A stretch of 64,000 nt of DNA from Paraburkholderia panacisoli. GTDB lineage: Bacteria > Pseudomonadota > Gammaproteobacteria > Burkholderiales > Burkholderiaceae. The notes beneath the pieces are model-generated. The model did no database searches and had not been told where the DNA came from. It was given only the letters and a program-made list of their open reading frames with translations. The stretch lies in contig NZ_VTUZ01000035.1 of assembly GCF_008369935.1 (NCBI RefSeq), positions 47,296 through 111,295 on the forward strand. The letters run 5' to 3'. This document shows, piece after piece, positions 16,237 through 24,308 of this stretch. How positions within the stretch are numbered: position 1 is the stretch's first letter; every line of letters begins with the position of its first letter. The position numbers and the translations under genes were made by a program.

Positions 16237-16677
16237 TCAGAGCTTGTGGGTAGAAAGCAGAATGCTTGTTTCCGTATTGGCGATTCCGTCAATCAACCGG
16301 ATCGCTCCGAGCACGCGGTCGAAATTCTCCAGCGTGTCGGCTCGCAGCTCCGCGATCATGTCCCAACGCCCATTGGTGCTATGAATGGTCGCCACGTTAG
16401 GGTGTCCGCGCAGGACCGTCATCACCTCTTTCGCTCGATTACCATCGACGGCGATCGACATCAACGCGCGAATCTGATGCGGCTCTGCCGCCGGTTTTAG
16501 TCGCACGGTATAACCGACGATTACCCCGCTTTTCTCGAGCCGGGTTATACGGTTTTGCACCGTTGCGCGTGCGACTCGCAAGTGCTTTGCAAGCGTCACC
16601 ACGGATGTGCGGGCGTCCTGCCGCAACAGCGCAAGCAACTGCTTGTCGACATCATCGAGATTGATCACCTTCCCCAC
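16237..16677 (-). CDS. Lrp/AsnC-family transcriptional regulator
   Basis: A 146-residue Lrp/AsnC protein: N-terminal winged helix (VVTLAKHLRVARATVQNRIT) and a C-terminal RAM ligand-binding domain. It is divergent from the ornithine cyclodeaminase gene, and two Lrp-like boxes lie between them. It is likely to sense an amino acid (ornithine, citrulline or proline) and to control ocd-ctlX as well as itself. Confidence 0.92.
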   Translation of the reverse strand: MGKVINLDDVDKQLLALLRQDARTSVVTLAKHLRVARATVQNRITRLEKSGVIVGYTVRLKPAAEPHQIRALMSIAVDGNRAKEVMTVLRGHPNVATIHSTNGRWDMIAELRADTLENFDRVLGAIRLIDGIANTETSILLSTHKL

Positions 16678-16716
16678 CGATTTGAATGCGCCGGCGCGGA
16701 CAAGCCGCCGTCAATT

Positions 16717-16750
16717 TAGCAAATTGCCACTGATCGCTAGCATTTTGCTA
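16717..16750. promoter_or_regulatory. two Lrp-like boxes, one helical repeat pattern apart
   Basis: TAGCATTTTGCTA at 16738-16750 is a perfect 5-3-5 palindrome. TAGCAAATTGCCA at 16717-16729 is the same element with one mismatch. Their centres are 21 bases apart, two helical turns, as expected for Lrp-family dimers bound side by side. They lie between the Lrp gene and ocd. Confidence 0.7.
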
Positions 16751-16862
16751 TGCAACCCACCAAAAGCGCAAACTTTGCCATCTTTTTGTTGGCTGGAGGC
16801 CGATGAATAATTTCTCCAGCGTTTTCGCCATAGCGGCCACCAACAACCTGGGAGATTCGGCA

Positions 16863-17939
16863 ATGACCTGCTTTCTAGACGTACCCGCAACCTATCGACT
16901 CGTCGCGGACATCGGCGTCCCGCGCTTCCTGAGGGAGCTCGCCGACACGATTCGCGCCGATTACCTTCGATGGCAGGAGTTCGACAAATCGCCACGCGTT
17001 GCCTGTCATTCGAACGTGGGCGTCATCGAGTTGATGCCCGTCGCGGACTCAAACCTGTTCGCCTTCAAGTACGTGAACGGCCATCCGGTCAATGCGCAAC
17101 GCGGCATCCATACCGTGATGGCTTTTGGCGCGTTGGCGAATGTCGACACGGGCTACCCGGCTTTCTTATCCGAGCTGACCTTGACGACCGCGTTGCGCAC
17201 CGCCGCAACGTCGGCGATGGTTGCAAAAGTGCTCGCACGGCCCGACTCTCGCACCATGGCTTTGATCGGCAACGGGGCGCAGAGCGAATTCCAGGCGATT
17301 GCGTTTCACACCATCCTCGGCATCGACGAGATCCGCGTGTTCGACGTCGATCCTCGCGCGACCGACAAGTTGATTGCCAATCTTGCGGGGTACCCGCAGC
17401 TGCGAGTGGTGCGCGCAAGCTCGACGGCTGACGCCGTGCGTGGCGCCGACATCGTCACGACCGTCACTGCTGACAAGGCGTACGCGACGATCATCACGCC
17501 CGACATCATCGAGCCGGGCATGCACTTCAACGCGGTCGGAGGCGACTGCCCTGGAAAGACAGAACTGCACGCAGACGTGCTGCGCGCGGCGACCGTATTT
17601 GTCGAGTTTGAGCCCCAGACCCGCATCGAAGGGGACATCCAGCAACTGCCGGGCGACTTCCCCGTAATCGAATTCTGGCGTGTGCTTCGGGGCGAAGCGG
17701 CCGGCCGGGAACGCGTCGACCAGGTCACGGTGTTCGACTCAGTGGGCTTCGCGCTCGAAGATTATTCCGCGCTCCGCTATCTGCATAGTCTCGCGCAGAG
17801 CCGGAAAGTCGGCACACAGGTCGCGTTAATCCCGCCTTCTGTGGACCCCAAAAACCTGTTCGATACGCTGGCAATATCGAACGCGCCCGAGAGTGGCCCT
17901 CTTGCGCTCAATAGCGAGGCCATGGCACTGAGTCAATAA
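16863..17939 (+). CDS. ocd: ornithine cyclodeaminase
   Basis: A 358-residue NAD-dependent enzyme of the ornithine cyclodeaminase/mu-crystallin family, converting ornithine to proline and ammonia. Seen motifs include the substrate-binding FKYVNGHP, the NAD-binding IGNGAQSEFQA, and GGDCPGKTEL, which carries the catalytic aspartate of true cyclodeaminases. The start at 16863 has GGGAG eight bases upstream; an alternative ATG at 16803 follows GGAGG at short spacing. It is followed 58 bases later by ctlX, which gives a citrulline to ornithine to proline route. Confidence 0.9.
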   Translation: MTCFLDVPATYRLVADIGVPRFLRELADTIRADYLRWQEFDKSPRVACHSNVGVIELMPVADSNLFAFKYVNGHPVNAQRGIHTVMAFGALANVDTGYPAFLSELTLTTALRTAATSAMVAKVLARPDSRTMALIGNGAQSEFQAIAFHTILGIDEIRVFDVDPRATDKLIANLAGYPQLRVVRASSTADAVRGADIVTTVTADKAYATIITPDIIEPGMHFNAVGGDCPGKTELHADVLRAATVFVEFEPQTRIEGDIQQLPGDFPVIEFWRVLRGEAAGRERVDQVTVFDSVGFALEDYSALRYLHSLAQSRKVGTQVALIPPSVDPKNLFDTLAISNAPESGPLALNSEAMALSQ

Positions 17940-17997
17940 GAAGCGTCGTCGAAACTCGAAACGACATACACAACGCACTCGTCATACCGTCACCGAC

Positions 17998-18936
17998 ATG
18001 AGCACTATTTCGATTCAGGCGCCCAGCGCTGTCATCGTGATCCGGCCGCACTGTTTTCACCCCAATCCCGAAACGGCGGCTGACAACGCCTTTCAGCGGG
18101 CCGAGCACGTGCAGGATCATGCGGCGCTGGCCACCGCTGCGCGAAACGAGGTCACGGCGGCGGCGGCAGCTTTGGAGAAAGCCGGAATCCGCACCCACGT
18201 TTTTGACGATCACGGAGAACGCCAGACGCCCGACTCCGTGTTCCCGAACAACTGGCTCTCAACTCATGCGGGCGGTCATATCGCGCTCTATCCGATGCAT
18301 TGCGCGAACCGCCGGCGCGAACGACGTGCCGATGTCGTCGAGATGCTCAAAGCGGAATATCGTGTCCAGGACGTGATTGATTACTCAGGTCTCGAATACG
18401 ACGGTGTTTTCCTGGAGGGCACTGGCGCCATGGTGCTCGACCACGTCGCTCGCGTTGCCTACACCGCGCGTTCGCGTCGCGCCGACCCCGTTGCCCTGGA
18501 GCGCTTCTGTACTCATTTCAACTTCGAGCCCATGTGTTTCGACACGGCTGATCGCTCAGGCAGTGCCATCTACCACACCAACGTCATGATGAGTATCGGC
18601 ACCGAATTTGCGCTCGTGGGGCTCGACTTGATTTCCAATGCGTCCCGTCGTGAGGAAGTTAAGCGGCGACTGCTCGAAAGTGGAAGGACCGTGATCGCAC
18701 TCGATCACGAACAGATCGACAGTTTTGCCGGCAACGCACTCGAACTCACCGGAAGTAACGGCCGTGTGCTTGCATTGTCCGAGCGCGCAGCTGAAAGTCT
18801 GAGACCACAACAACGCGCACAGATTGAACGATCCGCGCGCCTGCTGCCACTTCGGGTACCCACCATTGAAATGGCTGGCGGTTCCGTGCGCTGCATGCTC
18901 GCCGGCATCCATCTCGCGCGACGCCAACGCGTGTAA
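17998..18936 (+). CDS. ctlX: citrulline utilisation hydrolase CtlX (amidinotransferase/deiminase fold)
   Basis: A 312-residue protein of the arginine deiminase/amidinotransferase superfamily, CtlX subgroup. The pattern VFPNNWLSTHAGG, the acidic GVFLEGTGAMVLD, IYHTNVMMSIG and a C-terminal GGSVRCMLAG with the probable catalytic Cys299 are all visible. Members are reported to hydrolyse citrulline to ornithine. The downstream position in an ocd operon under an Lrp regulator fits this role. Dimethylarginine hydrolase activity cannot be excluded by sequence alone. Confidence 0.85.
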   Translation: MSTISIQAPSAVIVIRPHCFHPNPETAADNAFQRAEHVQDHAALATAARNEVTAAAAALEKAGIRTHVFDDHGERQTPDSVFPNNWLSTHAGGHIALYPMHCANRRRERRADVVEMLKAEYRVQDVIDYSGLEYDGVFLEGTGAMVLDHVARVAYTARSRRADPVALERFCTHFNFEPMCFDTADRSGSAIYHTNVMMSIGTEFALVGLDLISNASRREEVKRRLLESGRTVIALDHEQIDSFAGNALELTGSNGRVLALSERAAESLRPQQRAQIERSARLLPLRVPTIEMAGGSVRCMLAGIHLARRQRV

Positions 18937-18994
18937 TCGATCCTCCTTAAATACAGCGTTTCACCTACAACATCCGATGACCGGAGAGAGACAA

Positions 18995-19144
18995 ATGCGA
19001 TATTCATTCAACAGACGGGCCCACTTCACGATCTCCGCCGTACTTCGCGTCACGTCACCCTGCATCGCACTGGCGGCCCCGGACAACATCGTCGTGAAGA
19101 TTGGGCACAGTAACCAAAGGGGAACAGTTGCGACATTGGAATAG
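18995..19144 (+). pseudogene. N-terminal remnant of a branched-chain amino-acid ABC transporter binding protein
   Basis: A 49-codon frame with a proper ribosome-binding site (GGAGAGAGACAA) encodes a signal-peptide-like start (MRYSFNRRAHFTISAVLRVT), then AAPDNIVVKIGHS. This matches the beginning of Leu/Ile/Val-type periplasmic binding proteins, which run to about 370 residues. The homology stops after HSNQRG and the frame closes at 19144. The rest of the gene is missing, so this is a truncated gene at a rearrangement junction. Confidence 0.65.
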
Positions 19145-19263
19145 TGCTATGCGGAATCAGCATGACATAGGTGCGGGACCCCGTCTATGATGCTCCGCTT
19201 TTCAGACGCAGATGGCACCGTCGTTTCGTTATGGCACGAGACATCGCCTGCTGAAACGTCGCC

Positions 19264-20235
19264 TTGACCCGAGGTTTAGACTTGAAGCCCCGAACCCCCA
19301 CTTCGCTATTTCGACACATCCTGATGACAGCAGGAATCGCTTCATGCCTGAGTTCTTTAGCATCAGGAGCCACCACCGCACAGCCGCCACCAGCCGTCCA
19401 GGCCGTGTCCTGGATGGTGGTGGACGGCGAATCCGGTCAGACACTCGCGGAGCGAAACGCGGACGCGGAGCGTCAGCCTGCATCGCTCACCAAGCTCATG
19501 ACCGCATACATCGTGCTTGGCGCCCTGAAGCGTGGAACTTTACGCTGGGATGAGAAAGTTCAGGTCGACGCCGCGGATATCCGTTACGTCGGCAACGATG
19601 AAGCGAAGATGTTCCTGGTCCCGGGACAGCGGGTGTCCGTCAAACAGCTTGTCCAAGGTCTGATTGCTGCCTCCGCCAACGATGCCGCACTTGTCCTGGC
19701 CGCGCGTGTCGGCGGGTCGCTTGCGGGATTCGAGCAGCTCATGAACGACACGGCACAGCAACTCGGCATGAAACATACCCATTACTCGACACCATCAGGG
19801 ATTACCACGCCGGGCAATTATTCAACCGCTCGCGACTTGTCCACTTTGGCGTTGCGGCTCACTGCAGATTTCCCCGATTACTACGCATTCTCGTCGGAGC
19901 AACATTTCGCGTTCGGCAAGTTTGAGAAGCGGAACAAGAACTGGCTGCTGGGTAAGGACCCTTCAGTCGACGGGATGAAGACGGGGCACACCCAAGTAGC
20001 GGGTTATTGCATCGTCGCAACTGCAAAAAGAAGCCAGCCCTCGCCGCCGATGACAAGACGCGTTTTTGCTGTGCTGCTGGGTGCGCCAACGGCTAGTGCC
20101 CGGATAACGGGTGCCAGTAACCTGCTGAACTACGCATTCTCAGCCTACAAGGACTATCTGAATTCCGACAGCACTGGAGGTCACGTCGTCACCCGCATGT
20201 CCGGGCCGAAGATCGGAAGAGCGGATGGGACCTAA
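19264..20235 (+). CDS. D-alanyl-D-alanine carboxypeptidase (PBP5/6 family), catalytic domain only
   Basis: A periplasmic serine carboxypeptidase that trims the D-Ala of peptidoglycan side chains. All three active-site motifs are present: SLTK (SxxK), SAND (SxN) and KTGHT (KTG). The N-terminus contains a hydrophobic export segment (HILMTAGIASCLSSLASG). At 323 residues it is shorter than DacA/DacC (about 390), and the C-terminal beta domain and membrane-anchoring helix seem to be missing or replaced by DSTGGHVVTRMSG. The start is uncertain: TTG at 19264 and 19282 or ATG at 19324 are all possible. It stands next to the truncated transporter gene. Confidence 0.82.
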   Translation: MTRGLDLKPRTPTSLFRHILMTAGIASCLSSLASGATTAQPPPAVQAVSWMVVDGESGQTLAERNADAERQPASLTKLMTAYIVLGALKRGTLRWDEKVQVDAADIRYVGNDEAKMFLVPGQRVSVKQLVQGLIAASANDAALVLAARVGGSLAGFEQLMNDTAQQLGMKHTHYSTPSGITTPGNYSTARDLSTLALRLTADFPDYYAFSSEQHFAFGKFEKRNKNWLLGKDPSVDGMKTGHTQVAGYCIVATAKRSQPSPPMTRRVFAVLLGAPTASARITGASNLLNYAFSAYKDYLNSDSTGGHVVTRMSGPKIGRADGT

Positions 20236-20367
20236 AGCGTAGGTGGTTGGAGCGCGCTGGTCTTTCCCGGCTCGATGACAACCGCTTCCTCCTGCATTGC
20301 CGAAGAAGCGGTCCGGCGTAGAATCTCTCGGTCTCGCAGGCGCTACCGCCTCGTCACAGGACCAGCT

Positions 20368-21279
20368 ATGGAAATCAAGTGGATTGAAGACTTCATCGCG
20401 CTTGCCCGATATCAAAGCTTTTCACGGGCGGCGGAATTTCGGAATGTGACGCAGTCAGGGTTTAGCCGGCGGATCCAGTCACTTGAGCAGTGGGTGGGCG
20501 CTGACCTCATCGACCGGAGCAGCTTTCCCCCGACGCTGACGCCTGCAGGGCGTTTGTTCCAGGAAGCGGCCGAAGACATTCTCGAAAAGCTCTTCGATAC
20601 GCGGGCCATCATCCGCACCGAGCAACGAATGGCCGGCAAAGGCCTGCAGATTGCGGCCGGCCACACAATCGCGCTGAGCTTTCTGCCTGCATGGTTGAAG
20701 ACGCTCACCGCGCATTTTGGCGAGGTACGCGCTCGGGTCATTCCGGCGAACGTACACGATTCGATTCTGATGCTCGTCAACGGTAATTGCGAACTGATGT
20801 TTGCGTATCACCATCCGGAGCTGCCGCTGCATCTGGACCCGGCGCGATACCAGCATCTGACCGTAGGCGTCGACACGTTCATGCCGGTGTGCCGCCCCAA
20901 TGAACGCTCAGCCCCGGCGTTCCGGTTGCCGGGAACGGCGAACCGTCCACTCCCGTTCATTTCCTATACGGAAACCAGCTATTTCGGCCGCTGCCTTGCG
21001 CTACTTCTTGGGCAAGCAACTGCTGCCCCGGCGCTGCAGCTTCATTACGAATCGGACATGGCAGAAGTGCTGAAGAAACTTGTGATGGAAGGTGAAGGGG
21101 TCGCGTGGCTACCCAAAAGTTCCATCATCGCCGAACTCGAGTCAGGCGAACTGGTGCCTGCCGGGCGCTCCGAATGGCATCTGGAGCTCGAACTGCGCGT
21201 GTACCGCGATGCCTCGAATCGCAGCGAGTTTCTGGAGAAGCTCTGGGGACACATTCGGGCAGCCTCGCAGCCCTCCTGA
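20368..21279 (+). CDS. LysR-type transcriptional regulator of the aspartate operon
   Basis: A 303-residue LysR protein with N-terminal helix-turn-helix (SFSRAAEFRNVTQSGFSRRI) and an effector domain. The start MEIKWIEDF is standard. It lies upstream of the symporter, double racemase and aspartase genes in the same direction, and a perfect LysR-like palindrome lies between it and the symporter gene. Regulation of that operon in response to aspartate or a related acid is inferred. Confidence 0.9.
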   Translation: MEIKWIEDFIALARYQSFSRAAEFRNVTQSGFSRRIQSLEQWVGADLIDRSSFPPTLTPAGRLFQEAAEDILEKLFDTRAIIRTEQRMAGKGLQIAAGHTIALSFLPAWLKTLTAHFGEVRARVIPANVHDSILMLVNGNCELMFAYHHPELPLHLDPARYQHLTVGVDTFMPVCRPNERSAPAFRLPGTANRPLPFISYTETSYFGRCLALLLGQATAAPALQLHYESDMAEVLKKLVMEGEGVAWLPKSSIIAELESGELVPAGRSEWHLELELRVYRDASNRSEFLEKLWGHIRAASQPS

Positions 21280-21293
21280 TAGGGTTTTCACGA

Positions 21294-21314
21294 GTTATGC
21301 GAAACTGGCATAAC
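21294..21314. promoter_or_regulatory. LysR-type operator, 7-7-7 inverted repeat
   Basis: GTTATGC-gaaactg-GCATAAC is a perfect inverted repeat with seven-base arms and contains ATGC-N7-GCAT, a T-N11-A type LysR site. It lies 15 bases after the LysR gene and about 145 bases before the symporter start. Confidence 0.65.
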
Positions 21315-21457
21315 CGCATGCAGTAGTAGCATCAACGCATTTTTGACGTTCCTTAAGATCCGTCCATACACAAAAACCTGCTGATTCAGCGACGTTTTTG
21401 CCATTCATGCGCAGGTGGGGCATCCCGCCGCCGGGCGCCATTCCTGGACGGATTCAA

Positions 21458-22747
21458 ATGAAGAATCGCCTCACACTCTATATTTTTGTCGGCATGCTGC
21501 TCGGCGTTGTCGTCGGGTACATCTGCCACCGGTCGGTCGCGGATGCCGCTGAAGCGAAGACCATGGCCGGCTACTTTTCAATCATCACCGATATTTTTCT
21601 TCGCCTCGTGAAGATGATTATCGCACCGCTGGTCTTCGCGACGTTGGTCTCCGGCCTTGCCGGCATGGCCGGGACAAGCGATGTGCGCCGGATCGGGTTC
21701 AGGTCGGTGGGGTGGTTCCTGTGCGCGTCTCTGCTCTCCCTCGCGCTCGGCCTGGTGCTGGCGAACATCTTCCAACCGGGCGCAGGGCTGCATATGGTGC
21801 AGACCAGCGCCGATGTGACAACAGGTCTGAATACTGCTGGCCTGAACTTCAAGGACTTCATTACCCACGCGTTTCCGACCAGCATCATTGACGCGATGGC
21901 CCGAAACGACATTCTGCAAATCCTTGTTTTCTCCGTGCTGTTCGGCGTCGTACTGAGCGCCATCAAGAGCGATACGCGTGTGGCGCCGCTGATTGCAGGC
22001 GTGGATGCCCTCGTGCCGGCCATGCTGAAACTGACCGACTACGTGATGCGTCTCGCCCCAATCGGTGTCTTTGGTGCGCTCGCCGCGGCCATCACGGTAC
22101 ACGGTCTGGATGTGTTGACCACGTACGGCAAACTCATCGGCAGCTTCTATGCAGGGCTTGTGCTTCTTTGGACGCTTCTCATCCTTGTCGGGTATTTCTT
22201 TCTCGGGAAGCAGATCTGGACGCTGCTGAAGGCAATTCGCGAACCCGCGATGCTCGCTTTTTCGACGGCAAGCAGTGAAGCGGCTTACCCCCGCCTGACC
22301 GAAAAGCTCGAAGCGTTTGGGGTTGACAAGAAGGTTGTTGGGTTCACCTTGCCGCTCGGATACGCGTTCAATCTGGACGGCTCGATGATGTACCAGGCAT
22401 TCGCGGCGATTTTCATCGCGCAGGCTTTCGGCATTGACATGCCATTGGGCGCCCAGATCGTGATGTTGCTCGTACTCATGGTCAGCAGCAAGGGGATGGC
22501 AGGGGTCGCCCGAGGCTCGGTGGTCGTGGTTGCTGCTGTTGCACCGATGTTCCATCTGCCACCGTCCGGAGTCGTGCTCATCCTCGCCATCGATCAGGTT
22601 CTCGACATGGGCCGAACCGCCACCAACGTAATTGGCAACAGCATCGCAACGGCCGTCATCGCGAAGTGGGAGGCCAAACGCTCAGCCAGGCACGCGAAAC
22701 GTGCCAGCGACGTCGCTTTCGTTCAACTGCAAGGTGAGATGAAATGA
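21458..22747 (+). CDS. dicarboxylate/amino acid:cation symporter (DAACS, GltP/DctA type)
   Basis: A 429-residue inner-membrane symporter. It contains the family's serine-rich motif (AFSTASSEAAYPRLTEK), the helix-7 segment PLGYAFNLDGSMMYQ and the helix-8 segment AIDQVLDMGRTATNVIGN. These transporters take up C4-dicarboxylates, aspartate or glutamate with protons or sodium. An upstream in-frame ATG at 21398 is less likely. Its stop overlaps the start of the racemase gene by four bases, so it probably imports the amino acid that the racemase and aspartase use. Confidence 0.92.
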   Translation: MKNRLTLYIFVGMLLGVVVGYICHRSVADAAEAKTMAGYFSIITDIFLRLVKMIIAPLVFATLVSGLAGMAGTSDVRRIGFRSVGWFLCASLLSLALGLVLANIFQPGAGLHMVQTSADVTTGLNTAGLNFKDFITHAFPTSIIDAMARNDILQILVFSVLFGVVLSAIKSDTRVAPLIAGVDALVPAMLKLTDYVMRLAPIGVFGALAAAITVHGLDVLTTYGKLIGSFYAGLVLLWTLLILVGYFFLGKQIWTLLKAIREPAMLAFSTASSEAAYPRLTEKLEAFGVDKKVVGFTLPLGYAFNLDGSMMYQAFAAIFIAQAFGIDMPLGAQIVMLLVLMVSSKGMAGVARGSVVVVAAVAPMFHLPPSGVVLILAIDQVLDMGRTATNVIGNSIATAVIAKWEAKRSARHAKRASDVAFVQLQGEMK

Positions 22748-24213
22748 AAGAAGTGAAGCAGGACAACGTGCGCAAGTTCGGGGTTGTGGGGGGCTTGGGG
22801 CCGTTGGCAAGTGCCGATGTATTCTTCAAGCTCGTCAAATCGACTCCCGCCACCAGCGACGCGGAGCACTTCGACGTGGTATTCGAGCAGCACCCTTTCG
22901 GCAACTCGGGTACCGGAAATGAGGCTACGACGCAACGGAAGCTGTATATCTTCGATCTGATTAGCCGCTTCGAGAAGCAAGGCGTGACGACAGTGGTGCT
23001 TCCCTGCTTTCTCAGCCACACGTTTATTGATGAGCTGAAGGCAAATTCACCGCTTCAGATTGTTAACATGGTCGAGGCTGTTCGCAGTCACGTTCGGCGG
23101 AAATTTCCTACCGTGCGTCGAATCGGTGTATTGGCGTCCGAATACACGCGTCGGAAAGGGCTGTTTGAGAAGTATTTTTCGGCACCTGAATTTGAGGTTG
23201 TCTATCCCCGCCACCGGGAGAATCTGGACCTCGTCACAGAAGCCGTATATGGGTCTGAAGGCGTCAAGAGCGGGAACCTGAGTGGCCGACCGGTGAAGCT
23301 TTTGCGCGAGGCGTGCGAGGACCTCATCTCGCAGGGCGTCAACATCATTGTCCCAGGTCTGACCGAAATCGCTCTGGTAGCCGGGGAGATTGGCCCGCTG
23401 CAGGTGCCGCTACTCGATTCCAATCTGGCCTATGCACAATACGTCGTATCGGGGCAGTATGCTTTGCCCGAAACGCTGTTCAAGGTCGGTATAGTCGGCG
23501 GGGTTGGACCGGCGGCGACCGTCGATTTCATCCATAAGATCGTGCGCAATACGCCGGCTAAACGGGACCAGGACCACATCAAACTGTTGGTCGAGCAGAA
23601 CCCGCAAATTCCGGACCGCACAGAAAGCCTGATTGGCGACGGGCCCGACCCGACCATCTCCCTTTACGCGACATGCAAGAAGCTCGAATCAGGCGACGCG
23701 GACATCATTGCTATCCCATGTAACACCGCTCACGCGTTCGTCGAGCGGATCCAGCCGTATCTCGGCATACCAATCGTGAACATGCTGACGGTTACCGTCA
23801 GCTATCTTCGCGAGAGCTTTCCGTCGCTGCGGTCAGTCGGTGTGCTGGCGACCTCGGGTACGGTCGAAAGCGGTGTCTACGAAAAGGCGCTCACCTCACA
23901 AGGGTTACAGCAAATCGTCCCGGGCCCGGCTTTGCAGGCGCGAGTGATGGACGCGATTTACGGCAAGGAAGGCGTAAAAGCAGGGTTCACGACCGGGCAG
24001 TGCCAGTCCGATATCGCTGCTGCGATTGACGGGCTCATTTCCCGGGGCGTAGACGTCATCATCCTTGGTTGCACCGAGCTGCCGCTACTGCTTCAGCAGA
24101 CGGATTTCGTCGGTACTAACGGAACATCGGTCCGGCTGGTCGACCCCACAGACGTACTTGCCAGGCAGTGTGTCGCCTACGCAACTGCAGCATCGGAATC
24201 GCACCGCCCCTAA
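22744..24213 (+). CDS. fused tandem aspartate/glutamate racemase, first domain degenerate
   Basis: A 489-residue protein made of two Asp/Glu racemase-like domains (about residues 10-240 and 245-480); ordinary family members have one, about 230 residues. The C-terminal domain has both catalytic cysteines, Cys326 in IPCNTAHAF and Cys443 in LGCTELPLL. The N-terminal domain keeps Cys88 (LPCFLSH) but has leucine at the second site (PGLTEIAL, Leu206). The first domain is therefore probably not a racemase on its own and may be structural or regulatory. It is coupled to the symporter gene by an ATGA overlap and precedes aspartase. Interconversion of D- and L-aspartate is inferred. Confidence 0.88.
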   Translation: MKEVKQDNVRKFGVVGGLGPLASADVFFKLVKSTPATSDAEHFDVVFEQHPFGNSGTGNEATTQRKLYIFDLISRFEKQGVTTVVLPCFLSHTFIDELKANSPLQIVNMVEAVRSHVRRKFPTVRRIGVLASEYTRRKGLFEKYFSAPEFEVVYPRHRENLDLVTEAVYGSEGVKSGNLSGRPVKLLREACEDLISQGVNIIVPGLTEIALVAGEIGPLQVPLLDSNLAYAQYVVSGQYALPETLFKVGIVGGVGPAATVDFIHKIVRNTPAKRDQDHIKLLVEQNPQIPDRTESLIGDGPDPTISLYATCKKLESGDADIIAIPCNTAHAFVERIQPYLGIPIVNMLTVTVSYLRESFPSLRSVGVLATSGTVESGVYEKALTSQGLQQIVPGPALQARVMDAIYGKEGVKAGFTTGQCQSDIAAAIDGLISRGVDVIILGCTELPLLLQQTDFVGTNGTSVRLVDPTDVLARQCVAYATAASESHRP

Positions 24214-24308
24214 CCGACCGATTGAATGACTTCTTCCCCCGACCCGTGGCGTATACGGGCGTCGGGTGTCGCACTTCGCCCCGCATTTTTTGACAGATCA
24301 AGGAAGCT

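Noticed and set aside
20281..20312. Inverted repeat ACCGCTTC/GAAGCGGT with a 16-base loop before the LysR gene
   Set aside because: No T-run follows and no partner site was found, so neither terminator nor operator can be supported.
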